From an uncultured Lachnospiraceae bacterium (GTDB lineage: Bacteria > Bacillota > Clostridia > Lachnospirales > Lachnospiraceae): 64,000 nt of DNA. Where the stretch lies: positions 1 through 64,000 of the forward strand of contig CANSPM010000014.1 in assembly GCA_947648875.1 (NCBI GenBank). Direction: 5' to 3'. Under the pieces are notes generated by a model. It was given only the letters and a program-made list of their open reading frames with translations, made no database searches and had not been told where the DNA came from. The translations under genes and the position numbers were made by a program. Shown piece after piece: positions 56,199 through 64,000 of this stretch. Each line of letters starts with the position of its first letter. Positions within the stretch are counted from its first letter, which is position 1.

Positions 56199-57260
56199 CT
56201 ACAGTATCAAAAAAGCTGCCTTTTTGATTCCTTCTTTTTCCGAAAGTTCCTCACATTTGGGGATGCCGTTCACGACAAATCTGTCCACATACTCATTGAC
56301 TGTAAACTTGAGGGTCACATTTGGCGATATCAGAGCATTATAGGCGTCCTTTTCAAATTTGTTGCATACAAATATATATTTATCGGAATTGGTGCCATTG
56401 ATGTTGGAGATCAGTGCGTTTACCGCGAAAACCGCGTTGACACTCTGCTCCGTGACTATAATTACCTTGTCCGCAGTATTAAACAGCCTGGCCTTCTCCT
56501 CGTCAAGAGCGCACTCGGCATCTATCACAATAAAGTCATAATCTCCACTCTTTTTTGCTGCCTCAGCGATTTTATGATATACTGCGTATTCCAATCCCAC
56601 AGACATCAGAGCGGCCTTGAACGCGGGCAGATAGCTGAAAGACTCTTTCCGCAGAACATGCTTAATCTCCTCATAGATCTGCCCCGACGGATTCAGAAGC
56701 TTCATATAGATCTCGTTAGATGTGACGGGAGTATCATTATCCATCATATACTGAAAATTCTGTAGTCTGCTCGCGTTTAAATACAGCACCTGTTTCTCAT
56801 AATACTTTGTGAGAAATGTGCTAACCCCCATGGCGATGGTAGTCTTTCCCGCGCCACCGCTGGCGGAGGTGACGAGAATAATCTGGGTCTCCTGTCTCTC
56901 GTCGCTCTCCAGGTTGAAAGTTCCCTTGCTCTTCCCCACAATCTCATTAAATATTTCCTTTACGCTGGTGTATTTATACAACTTATTGACATTGAGTTCT
57001 TCCGTTCCGTTCTGCTCATTCTGCTCTGTCATCACAAATATATATCCGATATTGTGCTTAAGCAGCGAAGAGGCATACAGCCCGTCCGACAATATGAGGA
57101 TTTCGGCCTTCTGGGGTACGGAGAACAATTCCGTGAAATATTGTTTGTCAGTGATGATCTCCAGATCAATACGGTTAAAAAACTCTTTCACAAATTTCAG
57201 CTGCAACGGTACGATATAGTTTCTGTCCTCGTCCGCTATGATCACTCTCGGTCTCGACAT
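56199..57260 (-). CDS. CpaE/TadZ-like MinD-family ATPase with receiver-like N-terminus
   Basis: 353 residues. The first ~115 residues have a receiver-like fold (RVIIADEDRNYIVPLQ, YIFVMTEQ) without a safe phospho-acceptor, and the rest is a MinD/ParA-type ATPase: deviant Walker A SASGGAGKTT near residue 133 and IVIDAE near 248. CpaE/TadZ proteins localise pilus or secretion machinery to a pole; here the gene stands in an EssC locus, which I find unusual. The Lys that normally precedes GG in the Walker A' of MinD/ParA is Ser. Start ATG follows GAGGTGT. Function inferred only. Confidence 0.78.
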   Translation of the reverse strand: MSRPRVIIADEDRNYIVPLQLKFVKEFFNRIDLEIITDKQYFTELFSVPQKAEILILSDGLYASSLLKHNIGYIFVMTEQNEQNGTEELNVNKLYKYTSVKEIFNEIVGKSKGTFNLESDERQETQIILVTSASGGAGKTTIAMGVSTFLTKYYEKQVLYLNASRLQNFQYMMDNDTPVTSNEIYMKLLNPSGQIYEEIKHVLRKESFSYLPAFKAALMSVGLEYAVYHKIAEAAKKSGDYDFIVIDAECALDEEKARLFNTADKVIIVTEQSVNAVFAVNALISNINGTNSDKYIFVCNKFEKDAYNALISPNVTLKFTVNEYVDRFVVNGIPKCEELSEKEGIKKAAFLIL

Positions 57261-57277
57261 TTATACACCTCTTCATC

Positions 57278-58186
57278 TTATACGATCTGGAAATCACTGT
57301 CGGCCAGACGGATGATATCGCCCTTTTTTATCCGCTGCCGCTGTCCCGCAGACAACCTGACTCGATTTACATATGTGCCGTTGGCGCTTCCCTCATCCGA
57401 AATATAGAACTCCCCGTTGTTCCTGCTGATTCTGCAATGCTTCCTGCTGATCATATTGTTAAAGGGAATCACCGCGTCCACCAGCCCCCGCTTCTTTCCC
57501 AGAAGTGTCTCGGCTTTGTCGATCAGGAGTTCAAAATGCCCTGGCGCGTTCATAGCCACGATTCGGATGCTGTTCTCCCGCAGCCCTGCATCCGCCCTGG
57601 AGGATTCTATAATCGGCGGTATCCCCGCGCTTCGGGACTTGTTGTACACCTCCTCCAGCGTCAGTGATCCGTTGCGCAGATCATGCACAAACTGATTCAG
57701 GCGTTCGCCGGGTGCGGAGACCACGCGGCCAATCAGCTTCACAATGCTTGACCGCAATTCACTTTCATACTCGGCATAGCTGTCAAAGGCCCTCTCGCTG
57801 ACAGGGATATATACCAGCTTTACTTTCAGTGTATTTTGCTCCACAAACACCTTATCCCAGGACAAATCTATATTTTGACAGTCCAGAAAACCGTTGTTTC
57901 TGACCTCTATCACATCCGCGAACAGATTGATGACCACCAGGATCAGCATATCTTGTGTAATGCGGGCGAACAAGGAGGAAATGGGTCTGTAATCACTTGT
58001 CAAATAATACAGCGCCAATTTGCCATTGCGCAGCATCTTCATACACTGTACGAAGATGCCGCTGTTCTGGCTCTGTAAAACCTTGTAATCCGTGTTGACA
58101 AAATGGGCACTATTTTCCAGTACATATTCAAAATTGCTGCCGCACTCGACCTCGCTTATAATGCCCCGGTCTTTAAGCATGTACAT
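57278..58186 (-). CDS. FHA-domain protein with EssB-like N-terminal part
   Basis: 302 residues. The C-terminal ~80 residues are an FHA domain: GLVDAVIPFNNMISRKHCRI then EGSANGTYVNRVRL, which binds phospho-Thr peptides. The N-terminal ~150 residues (LALYYLTSDYRPISSLFARI, LDCQNIDLSWDKVFVEQNTLKVKLVYIPV) remind me of the DUF6382/EssB pseudokinase-like region found in clostridial export loci, but that is a memory-based link. No membrane helix. It lies 17 bases upstream of the ATPase gene and 17 bases after the giant surface-protein gene. Start follows AGAGGTGG. Confidence 0.8.
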   Translation of the reverse strand: MYMLKDRGIISEVECGSNFEYVLENSAHFVNTDYKVLQSQNSGIFVQCMKMLRNGKLALYYLTSDYRPISSLFARITQDMLILVVINLFADVIEVRNNGFLDCQNIDLSWDKVFVEQNTLKVKLVYIPVSERAFDSYAEYESELRSSIVKLIGRVVSAPGERLNQFVHDLRNGSLTLEEVYNKSRSAGIPPIIESSRADAGLRENSIRIVAMNAPGHFELLIDKAETLLGKKRGLVDAVIPFNNMISRKHCRISRNNGEFYISDEGSANGTYVNRVRLSAGQRQRIKKGDIIRLADSDFQIV

Positions 58187-58203
58187 ATCATCCCACCTCT
58201 CTG

Positions 58204-61200
58204 CTATGCTCTAGACGAACGTCTTCTTCTCCGTCCAAATAACACCGCGCCGCCCGTACCCGTTCCGGCCACCGCAGCCGTTCCTCCGATACTTCCCCAG
58301 AAGAGCACTTTGTCCGCATACCAACGAACGATGACATTTGTGGAAATGGTGACAGAATGACTGAACGAAAACGCGCTTATGAAATCCATTGCGTCCGTGT
58401 CGGTCATATTGCCGGCCATATCCTTCACCACCAGCCGAACTTTCTGGGCCTGGGGATTCTCCGCCAGCATAAGGCTTCCATAATAATTCTGCGCGTCCCC
58501 GGTAAAGTCCGTGATATCCTCTCTCTCCTTCCCGTCCACATACACGGCTACGGACGCAAGGCCCATGGTGTCGTAGACACTGTATTTGATCTCCAGGCTG
58601 GTGGCATTGACGATGGCGCTCTCCAGCCCGGTGATACTGTTGATCTCCGGAACCGTGCTGTCCACTCGAAACAGGATCGCCTTGTCCTCATAGTTGGTAT
58701 TCTCCGGCGTATTGCCGGTCTGGTCCCGGGAGGACACAGATATCTTATATACGCCGTCCTGGGAAAAGTTTTCCTTCGAGATGGTATATTGATACTGATA
58801 CCACCCCTTGTTGCCTGTCATAACCGCATCATTGATATCCGGCGTGACCTTGTAAACACAATCTTCCAGCGGCCTGCCGTCCCTGGAGATTTCGATGTCG
58901 AGCGACTGGCTCACCAGGCGGTCCGCATTGAACTCCGTAATGAGCAAATCCTCCTCCACCTTCTGTACATAAGCTCCCCCGTCCCTGATCAGGTCCACAA
59001 GATAATTGCTGTAATCATAAACCGATCCGTATCTGTTCACGGTAAAGGTCGCCGTCTTTTCCACGGTATGGCCCGCCCTGTCGGAAAGGATGACAGTGAC
59101 CGTATAGATTCCGTCATTCTCCGGCGTGCTGGAAAACGTGTCAAAACTGCCGGAGCCTCCGAAAGCATTGGTAGTCACCTGCTCTCCGATAAACTGTTGG
59201 GTTACATCCCGATTTTTATCGCCATAGTTTGTACGGGTCAGCAGAATTTCATAGTCCTCAAAGTTGATATCCTCAAAGCTCACTGCCAGTACAACCTCGC
59301 CTTTAAACGCTTTCCCGTCGGCCTCCATACCGTTGATGGTGATGACTGCTTCCTCAATCTGCGTGTCAATGGTCATTTGCTCCGACATGTACTGCTGCAT
59401 AGCATTTCCGGACTTATCAGAGCAGGTAATCTCCACAAAGTAATCCCCGTCTTCGGTGAGTGTAAAAGTTCCCGTGTGAACATCCGTGTTGTTGTCCGTC
59501 CACATGGGCGTTACCGCATACGGCGCCCCGTCTTTGGTCACGGAAACCGTCACATCCTCCGAATAAAAGTTAGCCTCATTGATGGTGACTGTCGCGTCTA
59601 TGTCGCCGTCATAGTACGCAATATTGTTTATCTGCTGCACAGGCGCATTATACTCCACGGTGGCTGTGGGCGCTATGTTGTCCACCACGATCCTCCTGGC
59701 GTCCCGCTGATAGCCGGTCTGATTTCCCGCCCTGTCTGTGGCGCTGACTTCGACCGTACCGTTAAACTGATTTCCCGCCGCCAGCGCCGCCTGTGAGATC
59801 TGGAAACTAGCCGTCGCCGTGGCTCCCCCCTCCGAAAAACTGATCTGTGCTTCCTCTATGGGCTGCTGCATCAACTCCGCGTTGACCGAACTTACCCCCT
59901 CCGCTCTCAAATAGCTGTAGGCAAAATCACGCACACCGGAAATCCTGTCCACAGCCGTAACACTTACGGTCATCTGGGCGTTATAGAAGCCAAAACTTAT
60001 ATTGGCCAATATGGTATCCAACACGCTGGAGCTGTAAGATACCTCCGGATTCTCGGGCATGGAGGTGTCAACCGTAAAGTAATCCGTAGGATAATCCGGC
60101 ATCTCGTGCAGAGCCAGATCTGTGTACGCAATGTCGAACGAATAGTTGGCGTCTCCCGGAAATACGATCGTCGTTGTATTTCTGTCCCCATCGGAAGTCC
60201 AGCCGCCGCTCCTGTATAAGGCTTCGGCATTCAGAGCGTTTCCGGCCACATCCGTGGCGTTGATGATGTACTCGATCTCATCCGGATTAAAATTATGTTC
60301 CGTAATTGTGAGCGTGGCACTCAGTTCCCCGGGGAAATACTTTCTTGTAATTCCCTGACTGTCCGCCAATGTGTTGACAGGATTCTGATCGGAATATTCC
60401 ACTTCAATAACCGGCAGTATCGTGTCCATTACAAACACATCGGATCTATAGACCCCCATTGCGTTACCGCTTCTGTCCGTATAGCTTACCGTAAATACAT
60501 AGTCTCCGTCGTTGGCATGATTGTCCGCCGCGTCAATCACATAGGTCCCCACATGCACATCCTCAGAGACATCCGTCCAGACGGGCATGACCCGCACCGC
60601 CTCTTCCTCATCTTTTGTGAGCATTACAACCACATCCTCGCTGAAGAAGTTTGCCTCTGTAACTGTAAACGTGGCCGTCAGCGCCTTGTTATAATACAGC
60701 TTGCCGCCAAATGTATTGTCCGGCGTCGTATACTCCGCCGTTATGGCAGGCGATATGGTATCCACCACCAGCACATGGCCGCTGTCCGTACATTTTTCAC
60801 TTTCATTCCCATACCGGTCGGTGGCGGTAAAGGCAATCCTCCCCCGAAGCTGCCGGGCCTGCTCTCCGGGCAACGTGACGGTGGCGGTAAATTTTGCCCT
60901 GTCCACCGGGTCCTGAACCGCAGTTACGCGCGTATCTCCATACCGCTCCACATTCTCCGCGCTGACGCCCTCCTGGCGCGTATAGCTCCACGTAAAGTAA
61001 TCCACACCCGACGTTTCATCATAGGCGGTAAACGTAACGGTGACTGCGGGATTGTAGAACCCCAGAGTGATAGCGCCCAATACCGTGTCCATGACGGAAG
61101 CGGAATAGCTTACCGACATTCGGTCCGCCGCCGGCGGGGTATGATCCACCACAAACGGCTCCGTGATGACCTCCTCGGCCGCAGTAAGCGCCAGGTCGTT

Positions 61201-64000
61201 GTAATTGCAGGTCAGGACATAGATGGCGTCCGCGAACTGTTCCGACACCTGCGCTCTGTGTACATCTCCCTCATGCTCCCACTGGCAGCTTTGCAGATAA
61301 TTCTCCAGATCCTCCACCGGCACGCCCTGATCCGTAATGGTCCTGGCTTCCGTCAACACCGCGATATCGCTCTGGCGGAAATTATGTTCCGTCACGGTGA
61401 TGGTAGCCGTCTGTGGATTCTCTCCGCTGTAGTCATCATACGCAAACTCTATGACCGGCTCCGTGGCGTCCACCACTACGGTCTCCGATATATAGGAAGG
61501 CATCTCGTGGCCGGTGCGGTCCGTGTATGTCATGCTGACAACATAATCCCCGTCATCCAGCAATGTAAGCCCGGCTGTATAATCTCCCACAGCACCGGCA
61601 GAACTCCATTCGACAGTCTGTTGCCGGGCCTCTCCCCCATCCTTTGACACGGTTATACGCACATCTTCCGGGAAGAAGTTCTTCTCCGTAATATGGAATA
61701 CAAAATCCACGGGACCGGAGAAGTAATGTTTTGTGCCCACTGTCTGGCAGGTTCCGCCCTCATCCCGCAGTCCGAAGCTGACGCTCTGATCCGGCAGGAC
61801 GGTGTCGATCACAAGGACATCGGAGGTATAGAGCTCCATGGTGTTATCACTTCTGTCCGTATAGCTTACCGTAAATACATAATCCCCGTCATTTCCATGG
61901 TCCTCCGGCGCGTCAATCACACAGGTTCCCACATGTACATCGGTGGAAATATCCCTCCAGACCGGCATGATCCGAACCGGCGTTTCCCCGTCTTTTACAA
62001 GCGTTACCACCACATCTTCACTGAAAAAATTTGCCTCTGTAACCGTAAACTCCGCTGTCAGCGCCTTGTTGTAATACAGTTTGCCGCCGGACGTATCGTC
62101 GGGCTCCGAATACGCCGCCGTGATGGCTGGCGCTATGGTGTCCACCACCAGCACATGACCGCTGTCCGTGAGTTTCTCGCTTTCATTCCCATATCGGTCC
62201 GTCGCGGTAAAGGAAATCCATCCCCGAAGCTGCTGGGCCTGCTCCCCGGGCAGCGTGACCGACGCGGTAAATTTCGCCCTGTCCACAGGGTCCCAGAACG
62301 CGGCGCTCCGCGTGTCCTCATATCGCTCCACATTCTCCGCGCTGGCGCCCTCCTGGCGAATATAATTCCATGTAAAGTAATCCACCCCCGCCGTGTCATC
62401 ATACGCCGTAAACGTGACAGTGACCGCCGGGTTGTAAAACCCGAGAGTAATGACTGACAGAACCGTGTCCATAACGGAAGTGGAATAGCTTACCGACATT
62501 CTGTCCCGGGACGGCGGGGTGTGGTCTACCACAAAGGACTCTGTCCTGACCTCCTTTGCCGGATTCAGCGCCAGGTCAAGGTAATTGCAAGTCAGGACAT
62601 AGATGGCGTCCGCGAACTGTTCCGAAATTCGCGCCCTGTGCACATCTCCCTCATGTTCCCACTGACAGTTTCGCAGATAGTTCTGTAAATCCAATACCGG
62701 CACATCCTGCCCCGTAATGGTCTTAGCCTCCGTAGTCACCCAGATATCTCCCTGTCGGAAATTGTGTTCTGTCACGGTAACAGTGGCCGTCTGCGGGCGC
62801 TCGCCGCTGTAATCCGCATAATCAAAGGCAATCACAGGAGCCGTGGCGTCTACCACTATGGTCTCCGAGGTATAAGCCGGCATCTCATGACCTGTACGGT
62901 CCGTGTAGGTCATACCCACAACATAGTCGCCATCCCCCGTCAGCGTAATCCCGGCGGTATACTTGTCCGCCACAGCGGTGGGTTTCCACGTCACAGACTG
63001 CTCCCGGACCTCTCCCCCGTCCTTTGACACGGTTATATGGACATCTTCCGCGAAAAAATTCTTCTCCGTTATATCAAAAACAAAATTAACCGGACCGGAA
63101 AAATAATGCTTTGTCCCCACCGTCTGACAGGTTCCGTCCTCATCCCGCAGTCCGTAGCCCACACTCTGCTCCGGCGACATGGTGTCGATCACAATTGTAC
63201 TGGAGGTATAGACCTCCATCGCATTGTCACTCCTGTCCGTATAACGCACCGTAAAGACATATTCCCCGTCACCTGTATGATCCTCCGGCGCATCAATCAC
63301 GCAGGTTCCCACATGCACGTCCACCGAAGCATCCGTCCATGCGGGCATAACTTGTACCGGATCGCCATTGTCTCTGGCAAGCATTACGATCACGTCCTCA
63401 CTGAAAAAGTTGGCTTCCGTAATCGTAAACGTGGCTGTCATGGGCTTGTTGTAATACAGCTTGCCTGCGGACGTATCGTCAGGTATGGAAAAAGCCGCCG
63501 CGATCACCGGAGCCACAGTATCCACCACCAGCACATGGCCGCTGTCCGTCAGTTTTTCGCTTTCATTTCCATACCTGTCCGTCGCGGTAAAGGCAATCCT
63601 TCCCCGAAGCTGCTGGGCCTGCTCCCCGGGCAAAACCACGGACGCGGTAAATTTCGCTCTGTCCACAAAGTCCCCGGTCGCGGCTGTCCTCGTATCCCCA
63701 TACTGCTCCACATTCTCCGTGCTTGCGCCCTCCTGGCGCTGATAATTCCATGTAAAGTAATCCACTCCCGCCGTGTCGTCATACGCCGTAAAGGTGACAG
63801 TGACCGCAGGGTTATAAAATCCAAGGGTAATGGCTGCCAACACCGTATCCTTTATAGACAGGGAGTAGCTTACGGACATTTTCTCCGCCGTCGGCGGGGT
63901 GTGGTCCACCACAAAGGATTCCGTCCTGACCTCCTTTGCCGGATTCAGCGCCAGGTCAAGATAATTACAAGTCAGGACATAGATAGCGTCCGCGAACTGT
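58204..64000 (-). CDS. Giant Ig-like repeat surface protein (N-terminus outside the window)
   Basis: At least 1931 residues; the frame is open through the right edge. It is built from Ig-like modules of about 105-115 residues (repeated motifs VDTxAP, FTITEANFFSEDV, GDYVFTVSYTDRSDNAMEVY, RTGHEMP), arranged as 460-residue super-units. The C-terminus has one membrane helix (VLFWGSIGGTAAVAGTGTGGAVLF) and a tail RRRRRSSRA; no LPxTG is visible. It is therefore a bitopic membrane-anchored surface protein with a short cytosolic tail. It is the most upstream gene of the export locus seen here. It may be a host-binding adhesin or structural filament; no catalytic motif was noticed. Another start cannot be set. 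Confidence 0.85.
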   Translation of the reverse strand, partial: QFADAIYVLTCNYLDLALNPAKEVRTESFVVDHTPPTAEKMSVSYSLSIKDTVLAAITLGFYNPAVTVTFTAYDDTAGVDYFTWNYQRQEGASTENVEQYGDTRTAATGDFVDRAKFTASVVLPGEQAQQLRGRIAFTATDRYGNESEKLTDSGHVLVVDTVAPVIAAAFSIPDDTSAGKLYYNKPMTATFTITEANFFSEDVIVMLARDNGDPVQVMPAWTDASVDVHVGTCVIDAPEDHTGDGEYVFTVRYTDRSDNAMEVYTSSTIVIDTMSPEQSVGYGLRDEDGTCQTVGTKHYFSGPVNFVFDITEKNFFAEDVHITVSKDGGEVREQSVTWKPTAVADKYTAGITLTGDGDYVVGMTYTDRTGHEMPAYTSETIVVDATAPVIAFDYADYSGERPQTATVTVTEHNFRQGDIWVTTEAKTITGQDVPVLDLQNYLRNCQWEHEGDVHRARISEQFADAIYVLTCNYLDLALNPAKEVRTESFVVDHTPPSRDRMSVSYSTSVMDTVLSVITLGFYNPAVTVTFTAYDDTAGVDYFTWNYIRQEGASAENVERYEDTRSAAFWDPVDRAKFTASVTLPGEQAQQLRGWISFTATDRYGNESEKLTDSGHVLVVDTIAPAITAAYSEPDDTSGGKLYYNKALTAEFTVTEANFFSEDVVVTLVKDGETPVRIMPVWRDISTDVHVGTCVIDAPEDHGNDGDYVFTVSYTDRSDNTMELYTSDVLVIDTVLPDQSVSFGLRDEGGTCQTVGTKHYFSGPVDFVFHITEKNFFPEDVRITVSKDGGEARQQTVEWSSAGAVGDYTAGLTLLDDGDYVVSMTYTDRTGHEMPSYISETVVVDATEPVIEFAYDDYSGENPQTATITVTEHNFRQSDIAVLTEARTITDQGVPVEDLENYLQSCQWEHEGDVHRAQVSEQFADAIYVLTCNYNDLALTAAEEVITEPFVVDHTPPAADRMSVSYSASVMDTVLGAITLGFYNPAVTVTFTAYDETSGVDYFTWSYTRQEGVSAENVERYGDTRVTAVQDPVDRAKFTATVTLPGEQARQLRGRIAFTATDRYGNESEKCTDSGHVLVVDTISPAITAEYTTPDNTFGGKLYYNKALTATFTVTEANFFSEDVVVMLTKDEEEAVRVMPVWTDVSEDVHVGTYVIDAADNHANDGDYVFTVSYTDRSGNAMGVYRSDVFVMDTILPVIEVEYSDQNPVNTLADSQGITRKYFPGELSATLTITEHNFNPDEIEYIINATDVAGNALNAEALYRSGGWTSDGDRNTTTIVFPGDANYSFDIAYTDLALHEMPDYPTDYFTVDTSMPENPEVSYSSSVLDTILANISFGFYNAQMTVSVTAVDRISGVRDFAYSYLRAEGVSSVNAELMQQPIEEAQISFSEGGATATASFQISQAALAAGNQFNGTVEVSATDRAGNQTGYQRDARRIVVDNIAPTATVEYNAPVQQINNIAYYDGDIDATVTINEANFYSEDVTVSVTKDGAPYAVTPMWTDNNTDVHTGTFTLTEDGDYFVEITCSDKSGNAMQQYMSEQMTIDTQIEEAVITINGMEADGKAFKGEVVLAVSFEDINFEDYEILLTRTNYGDKNRDVTQQFIGEQVTTNAFGGSGSFDTFSSTPENDGIYTVTVILSDRAGHTVEKTATFTVNRYGSVYDYSNYLVDLIRDGGAYVQKVEEDLLITEFNADRLVSQSLDIEISRDGRPLEDCVYKVTPDINDAVMTGNKGWYQYQYTISKENFSQDGVYKISVSSRDQTGNTPENTNYEDKAILFRVDSTVPEINSITGLESAIVNATSLEIKYSVYDTMGLASVAVYVDGKEREDITDFTGDAQNYYGSLMLAENPQAQKVRLVVKDMAGNMTDTDAMDFISAFSFSHSVTISTNVIVRWYADKVLFWGSIGGTAAVAGTGTGGAVLFGRRRRRSSRA
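61139..63898. repeat. Tandem 1380-bp super-repeat inside the giant gene
   Basis: Identical landmarks recur every 1380 bp: the VVDHTPP codons at 61139, 62519 and 63899, and the CACATGGCCGCTGTCCGT-type site at 60761, 62141 and 63521. 1380 bp equals 460 codons. The copies differ by scattered substitutions and keep frame. The repeat extends beyond both listed ends (down to about 60400 and past the window edge). Confidence 0.93.

Noticed and set aside
58357..59796. 479-codon plus-strand open frame
   Set aside because: It is antisense to the giant Ig-repeat gene, repeats with its modules and has no ribosome site. The same holds for the frames at 60295-61647 and 61693-62457.

Overview
The window looks like chromosome of an anaerobic, low-to-mid-GC Firmicute of the class Clostridia, most likely a Lachnospiraceae-type gut bacterium. 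This is inferred from gene content and order: gdpP-rplI-dnaB and rpsF-ssb-rpsR blocks, a paired glgC-glgD, an oxygen-sensitive pyruvate formate-lyase locus with a ferredoxin, BioY and QueT-type vitamin/base uptake proteins, CwlD and SleB-like wall hydrolases, and an EssC/YukD secretion locus. No rRNA, phage, transposase or CRISPR array was seen. Two tRNA genes (Glu, Cys) are present.

Layout. 1-4.5 kb: prs, a 1.2-kb non-coding stretch with nested inverted repeats, bioY behind a BirA-type operator, queT behind a possible preQ1 riboswitch, and a PaaI-type thioesterase. 4.7-9.1 kb (minus): an 843-aa exported protein with a C39-like tail, a methyltransferase, a two-unit tandem repeat and a small conserved gene. 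9.2-16.7 kb (minus): a complete F-type ATP synthase operon (two small assembly genes, then atpB-E-F-H-A-G-D-C) whose c subunit carries a sodium-binding signature. 16.9-26.3 kb: housekeeping genes (DUF402, SleB-like hydrolase, dCMP deaminase, upp, rpiB, Sua5, CwlD, GH18 protein, mecA, DUF1858). 26.5-30.6 kb (plus): a pyruvate formate-lyase locus in which the catalytic core and the glycyl-radical domain are separate genes, with a small Cys-rich protein between them, then pflA and a ferredoxin. 30.6-37.7 kb (minus): MerR-like gene, dnaB, rplI, gdpP, rpsR, ssb, rpsF, DUF951. 37.7-45.7 kb: YdcF-like protein, glgCD, sirtuin, TrkA, cation antiporter, membrane protein.

46.2-64 kb (minus, runs off the right edge) is the most unusual part. 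In transcription order it holds a giant Ig-like repeat surface protein (N-terminus outside the window), an FHA protein, a CpaE/TadZ-like ATPase, a YukD/EsaB ubiquitin-like protein, an EssC-type FtsK/SpoIIIE ATPase, a lone receiver protein, a hybrid histidine kinase with HPt domain, and a hybrid histidine kinase-receiver fused to a DegV lipid-binding domain. Spacing and shared strand suggest one type-VII-like export and sensing locus; a WXG100 substrate, EsaA, EssA and a classical EssB are not in view.

A recurring short motif (core GGAACTCTAAT in gene sense) lies in the leaders of several unrelated genes and seems to be an interspersed repeat family. All functional statements come from reading the sequence and remembered family features; no database search was run.
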